Shown here: positions 1 to 7,893 of the stretch, in pieces
Layout: each line of letters begins with the position of its first letter
Position numbering within the stretch: position 1 is the first letter of the stretch
Assembly (NCBI RefSeq): GCF_004151105.1
Contig: NZ_PHRF01000164.1
Coordinates: 51,500-115,499, forward strand
DNA: 64,000 nt
Origin: Streptomyces sp. L-9-10
Lineage (GTDB): Bacteria; Actinomycetota; Actinomycetes; Streptomycetales; Streptomycetaceae
Reading direction: 5' to 3'
Notes under the pieces: generated by a model
Told to the model about the DNA's origin: nothing
Database searches by the model: none
What the model saw: the letters and a program-made list of their open reading frames with translations, nothing else
Translations under genes and position numbers: made by a program

Positions 1-1004
1 CTCTCCTCGTCCAGAGCCGTGAAGAACGCCTCGTCGGCATGGCCCTCCCGCTCCAGGTAGCGGCGCAGCCGCAGGATCGGGTCCTTGGCCTCCCAGGCCT
101 CCCGCTCCTCGTCCGCGCGGTACTTGGTCGGGTCGTCGGAGGTGGTGTGGGCACCCATCCGGTACGTGAAGGCCTCGACCAGCATGGGGCCCTCGCCCCG
201 GCGGGCCCGCTCCAGCGCGGAGCGGGTCACGGCGAGACAGGCCAGTACGTCGTTGCCGTCGACCCGGACGCCCGGGAAGCCGTAGCCCTGTGCGCGCTGG
301 TAGAGCGGCACCCGGGTCTGCTTCTCGGTCGGCTCGGAGATCGCCCACTGGTTGTTCTGGCAGAAGAAGACCACCGGCGCGTTGTAGACCGCGGCGAAGG
401 TGAACGACTCGGCGACATCACCCTGGCTGGAGGCGCCGTCCCCGAAGTAGGCCATCACGGCCATGTCCGCGCCGTCCTTGGCGACGCCCATGGCGTAGCC
501 GGTGGCGTGCAGCGTCTGGGAGCCGATGACGATGGTGTAGAGGTGGAAGTTGTTGCTGCTGGGGTCCCAGCCTCCGTGGTTCACACCGCGGAACATGCCC
601 AGCAGATTCGTCGGGTCGACGCCGCGGCACCAGGCCACGCCGTGCTCGCGGTAGGTCGGGAAGACATAGTCCTCGTCGCGCAGCGCGCGGCCCGAGCCGA
701 TCTGCGCGGCCTCCTGGCCCAGCAGTGAGGCCCACAGCCCCAGCTCGCCCTGGCGCTGGAGCGCCGTGGCCTCGCCGTCGAAGCGGCGGGTCAGGACCAT
801 GTCCCGGTACAGCCCGCGCAGCTCCTCCGAGGTCAGGTCGATCCGGTAGTCCGGGTGCTCGACCCGCTCGCCCTCGGGGCTGAGCAGTTGTACGAGCTGC
901 GGCTCAGAACTCGAACTCTGTGGCTGCGACGTACTCTTGGCGCTTGCGCGCTTGGTGCCGCTGCTGCGTCGCGGTTTGCGAGCGGCAGTGCTCTCCACGG
1001 TCAC
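1..1004 (-). CDS. bkdA: 2-oxoacid (branched-chain) dehydrogenase E1 component, alpha subunit, 3' end outside window
   Basis: Thiamine-diphosphate-dependent decarboxylating subunit of a branched-chain keto acid or pyruvate dehydrogenase complex. About 334 codons are visible; the C-terminus lies left of the window. The GTG at 1004 follows a GGAGGA about 9 nt upstream. Residues 1-35 are a Ser/Lys/Arg-rich tail; the E1-alpha core follows, with the ThDP/Mg motif GDG at about 188-190 ending in NN at about 217-218. A second E1-alpha gene sits at 21194-22408, so the organism has two complexes, as in Streptomyces bkd1/bkd2. Branched-chain rather than pyruvate specificity is inferred from this duplication and from the remembered gene order, not from residues. 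It is divergent from the response regulator at 1315. Confidence 0.85.
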   Translation of the reverse strand, partial: MTVESTAARKPRRSSGTKRASAKSTSQPQSSSSEPQLVQLLSPEGERVEHPDYRIDLTSEELRGLYRDMVLTRRFDGEATALQRQGELGLWASLLGQEAAQIGSGRALRDEDYVFPTYREHGVAWCRGVDPTNLLGMFRGVNHGGWDPSSNNFHLYTIVIGSQTLHATGYAMGVAKDGADMAVMAYFGDGASSQGDVAESFTFAAVYNAPVVFFCQNNQWAISEPTEKQTRVPLYQRAQGYGFPGVRVDGNDVLACLAVTRSALERARRGEGPMLVEAFTYRMGAHTTSDDPTKYRADEEREAWEAKDPILRLRRYLEREGHADEAFFTALDEE

Positions 1005-1314
1005 GTGCGTGCTCCTCCGTCTGTCCGGCCCCCGGGATCCGCCGGGAACCAGTGCGGCTCGCCTGTTTCCGTCGCGCGCACGGGGGTGGGTGCGACCCGA
1101 CTGGAACAGACGTGACAGGTGCCCCGGCGAGCGCACTGTCATAGGCACGTTACCCAGTGGGTGGCACTCCTGCGAAACCCCATCTGACCTGCAATTTTGC
1201 TTGGATTTCCAAGTAAATTGACAAAATCTCTAACAACCACTGGTCACAGCCCTGCGGGCCGCCGGAACAACGGCACGTTATCCCGCTGATCCACGGCAGG
1301 GAAGGGGTGAATGT
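1005..1314. promoter_or_regulatory. Divergent promoter region with AT-rich palindrome
   Basis: This 310-bp spacer separates the E1-alpha and response regulator genes. Around 1185-1240 the base composition falls far below the surrounding GC. It holds a palindrome, CTTGGA-TT-TCCAAG at 1200-1213, followed by a TTGACA hexamer at 1218-1223. No good -10 lies at 17 nt from it. The sequence GGCACGTTAnCCC occurs at 1144-1155 and again at 1272-1284. These are candidate operators only; no transcription start is proven. Confidence 0.5.
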
Positions 1315-1986
1315 GTGAGACTGGATTCTGTGTACAAGGACGGAAAAATTACTGTATTTCTTGTTGATGACCATGAAGTCGTCCGCAGGGGTGTCTTTGA
1401 GCTTTTGTCCGTCGAGAATGACATCGAGGTCGTGGGAGAAGCGGGTACGGCGGCCGACGCGACGGCCAGGATCCCAGCGGCCCGGCCCGATGTGGCGGTA
1501 CTGGATGTCCGGCTGCCGGACGGCAGCGGCGTGGAGGTCTGCCGGGAGATCCGCTCGCGGGACGAGTCGATCAAGTGCCTGATGCTCACCTCGTTCGCCG
1601 ACGACGAGGCGCTGTTCGACGCGATCATGGCCGGGGCCTCGGGCTATGTGCTCAAGGCCATCCGCGGCAATGAGCTGCTGACGGCGGTACGGGACGTGGC
1701 GGCGGGGCGGTCGCTGCTCGACCCGGAGGCGACGGCGCGGGTGCTGGAGCGGCTGCGTACGGGCAACAGCCCGAAGGACGACAAGCTGGCCGGCCTCACC
1801 GACCAGGAGCGCAGGATCCTGAATCTGATCGGCGAGGGCATGACCAACCGCGCGATCGGCGAGGAGCTGCATCTCGCCGAGAAGACGATCAAGAACTACG
1901 TCTCCAGCCTGCTCTCCAAGCTGGGGATGGAGCGCCGGTCGCAGGCCGCCGCCTATGTGGCCCGGCTCCAGGCGGAGAAGCCCTGA
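1315..1986 (+). CDS. NarL/FixJ-family response regulator, DevR/OsdR-like
   Basis: Two-component DNA-binding regulator, 223 aa. The receiver domain (about 12-130) has the acidic pair D18-D19, the phosphoacceptor Asp at about 64 in AVLDVRLPDG, Thr92 and Lys114. The LuxR-type HTH occupies about 158-223; its stretch AEKTIKNYVSSLLSKLGMER closely resembles mycobacterial DevR/DosR. The GTG start follows a purine-rich GGGAAGGGG. The first 40 codons are noticeably AT-rich for this genome. No histidine kinase gene is adjacent, so it is an orphan here. Its place beside the keto acid dehydrogenase gene is conserved in Streptomyces as far as I recall. Redox or hypoxia control is an inference from the DevR likeness. 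Confidence 0.9.
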   Translation: MRLDSVYKDGKITVFLVDDHEVVRRGVFELLSVENDIEVVGEAGTAADATARIPAARPDVAVLDVRLPDGSGVEVCREIRSRDESIKCLMLTSFADDEALFDAIMAGASGYVLKAIRGNELLTAVRDVAAGRSLLDPEATARVLERLRTGNSPKDDKLAGLTDQERRILNLIGEGMTNRAIGEELHLAEKTIKNYVSSLLSKLGMERRSQAAAYVARLQAEKP

Positions 1987-2180
1987 CCGGGACGTTTCCG
2001 GACCGCCGGGAGGCCATGAACCGGGAAGTCCCGACCTTTTGGGAGCCCCGGATCACCCGGAGGCCCCCGGACCGGGCGGACGCGGCCGTGTGTACCGCGT
2101 CGGGCCCCGTCCTAATCGGGACCTACGTCCCGCGCATACAGGGCCGCCTCCTCTGTTGGGGAGGCCCTCGGTCACGGACA

Positions 2181-2606
2181 GTGGACGATATGTCCACCGA
2201 GGAACTCCGAGCCATCGATCTGCTCAGCCGGGTGCCGTACGGGCGAGTGGCGACGAGTATGCGCGCGATGCCGTTCGTGGCGCCCGCCCGCCATGTCGTG
2301 GCCTGCGGATCCGTCCTGCTGCGCATGCACGCGGGCCTCGGCTACCACCGGGCGTGCGGCGGCGGCGTGGTGGCGTACGGCGCGGACAACTTCAGCAGCG
2401 ACGAGGCGGACCGGTGGTCGGTGGAGTTCACCGGGACCGCCGAGATCATCGAGCCGACGGCCCCCGAGGTGGAAATGTTCGGCACGGGCCCCCGCCGCGT
2501 GGACGGTGAACCCTTCGATCCGGTGTATATGCGGCTTACACCCCAGTTCGTTACCGTACATACGCTCGACTATTCCATGGAGCGACGAAGCCAACACGTT
2601 GCGTGA
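2181..2606 (+). CDS. Pyridoxamine 5'-phosphate oxidase-like FMN-binding protein
   Basis: A small PPOX-fold protein of about 140 aa. The typical opening of the family is visible, LLSRVPYGRVATS, followed by a PFVAPARHVV strand and a C-terminal strand resembling the split-barrel flavin-binding fold. Family members bind FMN, F420 or heme; the ligand cannot be read from this sequence. The start is uncertain: GTG at 2181 or ATG at 2190. A GGGGAGG at 2157-2164 is rather far upstream and partly sequestered in a bulged hairpin at 2140-2168. Longer in-frame extension to 2016 is possible but contains no family homology that I recognise. It lies 200 bp downstream of the response regulator on the same strand. 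Confidence 0.6.
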   Translation: MDDMSTEELRAIDLLSRVPYGRVATSMRAMPFVAPARHVVACGSVLLRMHAGLGYHRACGGGVVAYGADNFSSDEADRWSVEFTGTAEIIEPTAPEVEMFGTGPRRVDGEPFDPVYMRLTPQFVTVHTLDYSMERRSQHVA

Positions 2607-2608
2607 TC

Positions 2609-2614
2609 TAACAT
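2609..2614 (+). promoter_or_regulatory. Candidate -10 box of a leaderless promoter
   Basis: TAACAT ends 7 nt before the GTG at 2622, which would put transcription start on the start codon itself. No Shine-Dalgarno sequence precedes that GTG, so a leaderless transcript is plausible. No matching -35 is evident. Confidence 0.4.
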
Positions 2615-2621
2615 CTGACAA

Positions 2622-3830
2622 GTGCCGCGCTCATATGAAATCGCCGCACCTGCTGCGACCGCCGTGATCTCCCTTCCCGTGCCTGCCGCCGCTCGTGCAC
2701 CTCGTTCCGTGCTTGCCCCCGTACATCCCTCCGCACCACCACACCCGTCCGCACCACCGCACCCCTCCGCCCCGCTCCACCCGTCAGCCCCGCCTCACCC
2801 CTCGGCCCCACTGCACTCCACGCTCCCGCTCCACGCCCCCGCGCCGCCCGTCCGTACGCTCCTGCGCCGCTACCGGAACGCGGGCGAGCCGCTCTCCTGC
2901 GAACCCGTCGCCCAAGGGCTTCTCAACCGCGGCTACCGCCTCCGCACCACCCGGGGCGCCTACTTCCTCAAGCACCACCTGGACGGCGACCGCGACACCA
3001 TCGCCCGCCAGCACCGCGCCACCCAACGGCTCCAGACGCTCGGCGTGCCCGTCGCGCCGCCCGTCGAGAACGCCGACGGCGACACCGTCGCGGTCATCGG
3101 CGGCCACTGCTACGCCCTGCACCCGTGGATCGATGGACGCCATCGCGACGGCTCGCAGCTGTCCGCCCGCGGATCGGGCCACCTCGGCGCGCTCCTCGGA
3201 CTCGTGCACACCCGCCTGGAGCGGGTGATGGAGCCCGAGCCGCCGGCGCTCGCGTACGACAGCCCCGACCCCGCCGACACCTTCGACCTCATCGACGAGC
3301 TGCTCTCCCTGGCCCGCGGCCGTACCCGCAGGGACGTCTTCGACGCACTGGCCGAACACCGCCTCATGGAACGCCGGGACCTGCTGGAACGCCACGCCCA
3401 CCGCAGACCGCCCGCCGGCGCGGAATCGGCCACGGGCTGGGTGCACGGCGACTTCCACCCGCTGAATCTGCTCTACCGGGGCGACGATCCGGTCGCGATC
3501 ATCGACTGGGACCGGCTCGGCGTACAGCCGCGCGCCGAGGAGGCGGTACGGGCAGCGGCGATCTTCTTCGTCCGGCCGACGGGTGAGCTGGAGCTGACGA
3601 AGGTACGGGCGTACGCGCGCGCCTACCGCCGGGCGGCCGGCGCCCGCGCCTCCGAACTGGCCGCGGCCGTGCACCGGGTGTGGTGGGAGCGGCTCAACGA
3701 CTTCTGGATACTGCGCTGGCGCTACCAGCTGGACGACCGAAGGGCCGACCCGCTGTTCGCAGCGGTGTCGGCCCTCGCGGTGTGGTGGACGCGGGAGTAC
3801 GAGGCGGTGCGCGAGGCCTTCGCCGGCTGA
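2622..3830 (+). CDS. Aminoglycoside phosphotransferase (APH)-family kinase-like protein
   Basis: A 402-aa protein of the APH/choline kinase fold (PF01636 type), probably a cytosolic small-molecule kinase of unknown substrate. Residues 1-75 are low complexity, Ala/Pro/His rich, with repeats of HPSAPP/HPSAPL. The kinase core follows: FLK with Lys117 as candidate ATP-binding lysine, the Brenner-type motif HGDFHPLNLL at about 275-284 with catalytic Asp277, and IIDWD with Asp295 as metal ligand. The whole region is +1 strand coding with strong GC3 bias. The GTG start at 2622 is the longest option and may be leaderless; a start inside the proline-rich tail cannot be excluded. Resistance function is not implied. 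Confidence 0.8.
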   Translation: MPRSYEIAAPAATAVISLPVPAAARAPRSVLAPVHPSAPPHPSAPPHPSAPLHPSAPPHPSAPLHSTLPLHAPAPPVRTLLRRYRNAGEPLSCEPVAQGLLNRGYRLRTTRGAYFLKHHLDGDRDTIARQHRATQRLQTLGVPVAPPVENADGDTVAVIGGHCYALHPWIDGRHRDGSQLSARGSGHLGALLGLVHTRLERVMEPEPPALAYDSPDPADTFDLIDELLSLARGRTRRDVFDALAEHRLMERRDLLERHAHRRPPAGAESATGWVHGDFHPLNLLYRGDDPVAIIDWDRLGVQPRAEEAVRAAAIFFVRPTGELELTKVRAYARAYRRAAGARASELAAAVHRVWWERLNDFWILRWRYQLDDRRADPLFAAVSALAVWWTREYEAVREAFAG

Positions 3831-3852
3831 TCCCGGCTCAGGGAGGGCGCGC

Positions 3853-3878
3853 GGGCCGCGAGGAGCGGCGCGCGGCCC
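3853..3878. terminator. GC-rich hairpin between convergent genes
   Basis: GGGCCGCG (3853-3860) pairs with CGCGGCCC (3871-3878) across a 10-nt loop, between the ends of the phosphotransferase (+) and the kinase (-). There is no U-tract, which is usual in Streptomyces. Confidence 0.5.
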
Positions 3879-3919
3879 GTCCCCACGCGGCCCGTCCCCG
3901 TCCGCGCGCGGCCCTCCGG

Positions 3920-5572
3920 TCAGGGAGTGGTGCCTCCGGCGCCGGGATCGCCGTTCGCGCCGTTCCCGCCGGGGGCGCCGTTGTTGCCCGTCGTCGTGCC
4001 CACGGTGGCGCCCCCGTCGGACGTACCGCCGTCCGAGGTGCCCCCGTCCGACGTACCGCCGTCCGACGTGCCTCCGTCCGACGTACCGCCGTCGGAGGTG
4101 CCTCCGTCCGACGTGCCCGTGCTCGACCCGCCGGTGCCGGAGCCCGTCGAACCCGTCTCCGGAGGAGGCGGCGGACTCTCACTCGACTCGTCGGACTCGC
4201 TCGGCGTCTCCGACGGAGACTCTTCCGGCGTGTAGCTCGGCAGGTGGTTGCCTCCCGTGGAGGTGTCCGGCTCCGTGGTGTCCTCGTCCTGGGAGTCCGA
4301 GGGCGAGGGCGAGTCGCTCGGTGTCGACTCGCTCGTGGTGCTCGACGGCTTGTTCTCCGTCTTGTCGCTGCCGCCGTTCGTGTCGCCGATGCCCTGGAGC
4401 GCGTAGGCCACCCCCGCCACGATCGCGATCACCGCGAGCGCGACGAAGATCCACATCTTGCCTCGGCCGCCGCCGCCCTGGTGCCCGCCGTCGTACCCGC
4501 CGTCGTCCGGGTTCCTCGGCGGCAGGATCGGGCCCTGTGAGGTGTCACCGTGCGGCGGGTGCCCCATCGCGGTCGTCGCGGCCATGCCCATCGCCGGGGT
4601 GTTCCCGCCCATGTGCGGCTCGACCGCCCCGGTGTTCCAGGTACCCGTATGGCTGCCGTGCTGCTGGAGCATCTGCATGCCGTACTGGATCAGCCCGCGC
4701 ATCTCCTCGGCACTCTGGAACCGGTCGTCCGGCTCCTTCGCGAGCGAACGCATGACCAGGCCGTCCAGCTCCGGCGGCGCCACGTCCGAGACCTCGGACG
4801 GCGGGACCGGGATGTCCTGGACATGCTGGTAGACGACCGAGAGCGGGGTCTCACCGGTGAACGGGGGCCGCAGGGCGAGCAGTTCGTAGAGCAGACAGCC
4901 CGTGGCGTACAGGTCGCTGCGGTGGTCGACGGCCTTGCCCAGCGCCTGCTCGGGAGAGAGATACTGCGGCGTGCCCATGACCATGCCGGTCTGGGTCATC
5001 GTCGACTGCGCGCCGTGCAGGGCACGCGCGATACCGAAGTCCATCACCTTCACCGCGCCGGCGTCCGTGATGATCACGTTCGCGGGCTTGATGTCCCGGT
5101 GCACGATGCCGTGCTGGTGCGAGTAGGCGAGCGCCTCCAGCACCCCGGAGACGATGATCAGCGCCTGCTCGGGCGGCGGAGCCTCCGCGCTGACCAGCAG
5201 ATCACGGATGGTGCGGCCCTCGACCAGCTCCATCACGATGTACGGCACGGTCTGGCCGTTGACGGTGTCCTCGCCCGAGTCGTACACCGCCACCACCGCA
5301 TGGTGGTTCAGCCCGGCGACCGACTGCGCCTCGCGGGTGAAGCGGGCCTTGGAGACCGGGTCCTCGGCGAGATCCGCCCGGAGCAGCTTGACGGCGACGA
5401 TGCGTCCCAGCCGTACATCCTCGGCCGCGAACACCTCGGCCATGCCGCCGCGCCCCAGGCGGTGGGTCATGCGGTAGCGGCCGTCGCCGACCATCCCGCC
5501 GACCAATCCGTTGTCGCCCCAGGAGTCCGCCGCATCCGACACTCCGCCGCCTGCTTCGGGTTCGGGTGCCAT
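3920..5572 (-). CDS. Transmembrane Ser/Thr protein kinase with GGTSD-repeat extracellular tail
   Basis: Hanks-type kinase, 550 aa from the ATG at 5572, chosen because GAGGA precedes it; an upstream in-frame start exists at 5608. Kinase domain about 30-300: glycine loop LGRGGMAEVF, Lys62, HRDIKPAN with catalytic Asp160, DFG with Asp178, and an activation loop rich in Thr. A Gly/His-rich juxtamembrane linker leads to one membrane helix at about 373-391. The outside part is Ser/Thr/Pro rich and ends in seven copies of the pentapeptide GGTSD, then a Gly/Asn-rich end. There is no PASTA domain, unlike the two other kinases in the window. It is divergent from the kinase at 5910. The ligand is unknown; the tail looks like a flexible wall-spanning stalk. 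Confidence 0.9.
   Translation of the reverse strand: MAPEPEAGGGVSDAADSWGDNGLVGGMVGDGRYRMTHRLGRGGMAEVFAAEDVRLGRIVAVKLLRADLAEDPVSKARFTREAQSVAGLNHHAVVAVYDSGEDTVNGQTVPYIVMELVEGRTIRDLLVSAEAPPPEQALIIVSGVLEALAYSHQHGIVHRDIKPANVIITDAGAVKVMDFGIARALHGAQSTMTQTGMVMGTPQYLSPEQALGKAVDHRSDLYATGCLLYELLALRPPFTGETPLSVVYQHVQDIPVPPSEVSDVAPPELDGLVMRSLAKEPDDRFQSAEEMRGLIQYGMQMLQQHGSHTGTWNTGAVEPHMGGNTPAMGMAATTAMGHPPHGDTSQGPILPPRNPDDGGYDGGHQGGGGRGKMWIFVALAVIAIVAGVAYALQGIGDTNGGSDKTENKPSSTTSESTPSDSPSPSDSQDEDTTEPDTSTGGNHLPSYTPEESPSETPSESDESSESPPPPPETGSTGSGTGGSSTGTSDGGTSDGGTSDGGTSDGGTSDGGTSDGGTSDGGATVGTTTGNNGAPGGNGANGDPGAGGTTP
4016..4120. repeat. Seven 15-bp tandem repeats inside kinase gene
   Basis: Seven in-phase copies of a unit like GTCCGACGTACCGCC encode the GGTSD repeats on the minus strand. 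Two alternating spellings differ at synonymous positions, so the repeats are kept at the protein level. Confidence 0.9.
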
Positions 5573-5633
5573 CAGTCCTCGCCGTCGTTTCTGTCCGCGG
5601 AAGCGCACGCGCGCGCGAGGCGCCCCGCGGTAT

Positions 5634-5681
5634 GTCTGTGTGTCTCAGAGGGTCTGTGTGTCTCAGAGGGTGTCTCAGGGG
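5634..5681. repeat. 18-bp direct repeats in divergent kinase promoter
   Basis: GTCTGTGTGTCTCAGAGG occurs perfectly at 5634-5651 and 5652-5669, followed by a partial copy GTGTCTCAGGGG at 5670-5681. The array lies between the two kinase genes and just upstream of the kinase reading at 5572. It may be a protein-binding array; nothing else in the 5573-5909 spacer is recognisable. Confidence 0.75.
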
Positions 5682-5909
5682 TGGCTATGCCACATCACGC
5701 TACAGCCTCCGTGTGACACGCCGGTCCAGGATGGACCGGTCATGAAACCCGCTCACGCGGTACCCATGCAAATTCCATGCTTTTCCTGTAACGCTTCCGA
5801 GACGCTTGTTGTGCGTACGGTCACGGAACGGGCACCCGGCTTGACGTGTCAGTGCCCTCGGGCAGACTTGGCGCGTATTCGCGTCAGCGCGCCGAGGGGG
5901 AAGCAAGTC

Positions 5910-7628
5910 ATGAGCCAGGACGGCGCACAGGGCCGCTATGCGGGCGGTTCGGTCGCGGGGGGCCGGTACCAGCTCCGGGACCTGCTCGGCGAAGGCGGTA
6001 TGGCGTCCGTCTACCTGGCGTACGACGTGGCGCTCGACCGTCAGGTCGCGATCAAGACACTCCACACGGAGCTGGGGCGCGAGCAGTCCTTCCGCGAGCG
6101 CTTCCGCCGCGAGGCCCAGGCCGTCGCCAAGCTGTCGCACACCAATATCGTCTCCGTCTTCGACACGGGCGAGGACACGCTTCACGAGAGCGGCTCCGCA
6201 GCGGGGTCCGGCGCGCTCATGCCGTACATCGTCATGGAGTACGTCGAGGGGCAGCCGCTCGGCTCCGTGCTCCAGGCGGACATCGCCCAGTACGGGGCGA
6301 TGCCGGCCGACAAGGCGCTGAAGGTGACGGCCGATGTGCTGGCCGCGCTGGAGACCAGCCACGAGATGGGGCTGGTCCACCGGGACATCAAGCCCGGCAA
6401 CGTGATGATGACCAAGCGCGGCATCGTCAAGGTCATGGACTTCGGCATCGCGCGCGCCATGCAGTCGGGTGTGACGTCGATGACACAGACCGGCATGGTC
6501 GTCGGTACGCCGCAGTACCTGTCGCCCGAGCAGGCGCTCGGGCGCGGTGTCGACGCGCGCTCCGACCTCTACTCGGTCGGCATCATGCTCTTCCAACTGC
6601 TGACGGGCAGGCTGCCGTTCGACGCGGACTCGCCGCTGGCGATCGCATACGCGCATGTGCAGGAGGAGCCGGTCGCTCCGTCCAGCATCAACCGCTCGAT
6701 CACCCCCGCGATCGACGCGCTGGTCGGACGGGCACTGAAGAAGAACCCGAACGAGCGCTTCCCGAGCGCGGAGGCCATGCGCGACGAATGCGCGCGGGTG
6801 ATGCCCGGCGGGCAGGTGGGCGCGCCGGTGATCGTGCAGGGCATGCCGCGGAACAGCGGTGCGGGCGTGGGCTCGGCGGTCTTCCCGCCGCTGGACCAGT
6901 CGGTGCAGGCGCCGCCGAGCGCGCAGGGCGTGCAGACGCCGTACCAGCCGGGTCCCTACGGGCCTCCGACGCCGAACGCGAACCCGATGCGGACGTCGGC
7001 GCCGGCGCACACGCCGGGGCCCGGCGCCGGGCCCGGCTACGGCTATCCGCAGACGCCGCCACCGGCGTACCAGGCCCCGTCGCCGGTTCCGCAGCAGTAC
7101 ACGATGTCGCCCCAGCACCAGACGACGGCCGGTTCCGGCCATGGCGCGCACGGCGGGGGGCACGGCGGAGGCGGCCGGCCGGGCGGCCGGCGGAACATGC
7201 CGGTCGTCGTGGGCGCGATCGCGGTCGCGGCCCTTGCGGTCGCCGGGCTGATCACGGTGCTCTCGATGAACCAGGACTCGCCCGGCGGCACGAACGCGGA
7301 TCCGGGCGCCGGCGACTCCGCCGCACCGGTCGCGGGCCACCGGGACCCGGAGCGGAACCGGACCATCGACGCGACGAAGTGCTCGGATGCCTCGGAGGAC
7401 GGCCTCGACCCGACCAAGGTGACCGTCCCGGATCTGCGCTACAAGGACGTCCTCTCGGTCAAGGACTGCCTCCGCGCCGCGGGGTGGACCTGGTCGGAGC
7501 CGAAGAAGCAGAACGACGGCACGCAGGCCGAGGACATCGTGATCGGCCAGTACCCGCGGCCGGGCGCCGCCGTGCTGCCCAAGGAGCAGGAGTTCGAGCT
7601 GACGATCTCCACGGGGGATCCGGAGTAA
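5910..7628 (+). CDS. Transmembrane PASTA-type Ser/Thr protein kinase
   Basis: Hanks-type kinase, 572 aa. The ATG at 5910 follows GAGGGGGAAG, and homology starts just after it. Kinase domain about 19-290: LGEGGMASVY glycine loop, Lys49, HRDIKPGN with Asp159, DFG at 177-179. A long Pro/Gly/Gln-rich cytoplasmic linker (about 300-425) is followed by a membrane helix at about 430-452. One PASTA-like domain (about 505-570) closes the protein, opening VTVPDLRYKD; PASTA domains bind uncrosslinked peptidoglycan or muropeptides in characterised kinases. It is divergent from the GGTSD-tailed kinase, so the two may share control through the 18-bp repeats between them. Compared with PknB at 45362 it has one rather than four PASTA units. 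Confidence 0.9.
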   Translation: MSQDGAQGRYAGGSVAGGRYQLRDLLGEGGMASVYLAYDVALDRQVAIKTLHTELGREQSFRERFRREAQAVAKLSHTNIVSVFDTGEDTLHESGSAAGSGALMPYIVMEYVEGQPLGSVLQADIAQYGAMPADKALKVTADVLAALETSHEMGLVHRDIKPGNVMMTKRGIVKVMDFGIARAMQSGVTSMTQTGMVVGTPQYLSPEQALGRGVDARSDLYSVGIMLFQLLTGRLPFDADSPLAIAYAHVQEEPVAPSSINRSITPAIDALVGRALKKNPNERFPSAEAMRDECARVMPGGQVGAPVIVQGMPRNSGAGVGSAVFPPLDQSVQAPPSAQGVQTPYQPGPYGPPTPNANPMRTSAPAHTPGPGAGPGYGYPQTPPPAYQAPSPVPQQYTMSPQHQTTAGSGHGAHGGGHGGGGRPGGRRNMPVVVGAIAVAALAVAGLITVLSMNQDSPGGTNADPGAGDSAAPVAGHRDPERNRTIDATKCSDASEDGLDPTKVTVPDLRYKDVLSVKDCLRAAGWTWSEPKKQNDGTQAEDIVIGQYPRPGAAVLPKEQEFELTISTGDPE

Positions 7629-7692
7629 GTCGGTCCGGGGCCGGATCTGTCGGCCCGGCCGGCCCGGAGCCGGGCTGCCGTGCCCTCGGCGT

Positions 7693-7794
7693 CGTACGTC
7701 CGTCGCACTTCCGATCAGCGCGTACGTCCGTCGTACCTTCTGGTCGGCGCGCACTTCCGTCGTACTTCGGAGCGGCGCGTAGTACTCACGACGG
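7693..7794. repeat. Three imperfect 28-29-bp tandem repeats plus a partial copy
   Basis: Units at 7693-7720, 7721-7749 and 7750-7777 share the pattern CGTACGTCCGTCGTACTTC; a partial unit follows at 7778-7794. They occupy the spacer between the PASTA kinase and the secreted protein at 7894. They may be regulatory or slippage-derived; no gene is visible in this spacer. Confidence 0.7.
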
Positions 7795-7893
7795 ACCGGC
7801 CGTCCGCCGGAACGCGCACCCCTCACCGCACGTATCCCCCACCCATGGAACGTCCGGGATGCCGGACTTGTCGCCCCATGTGACGCTGGATCG

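Noticed and set aside
39..728. Plus-strand open frame at the left edge
   Set aside because: Antisense shadow of the E1-alpha gene, whose ThDP motif reads on the minus strand.
2140..2168. Bulged hairpin before the PPOX-like gene as a riboswitch or thermosensor
   Set aside because: Only a nine-pair interrupted stem hides a distant ribosome site; no known riboswitch core is seen.
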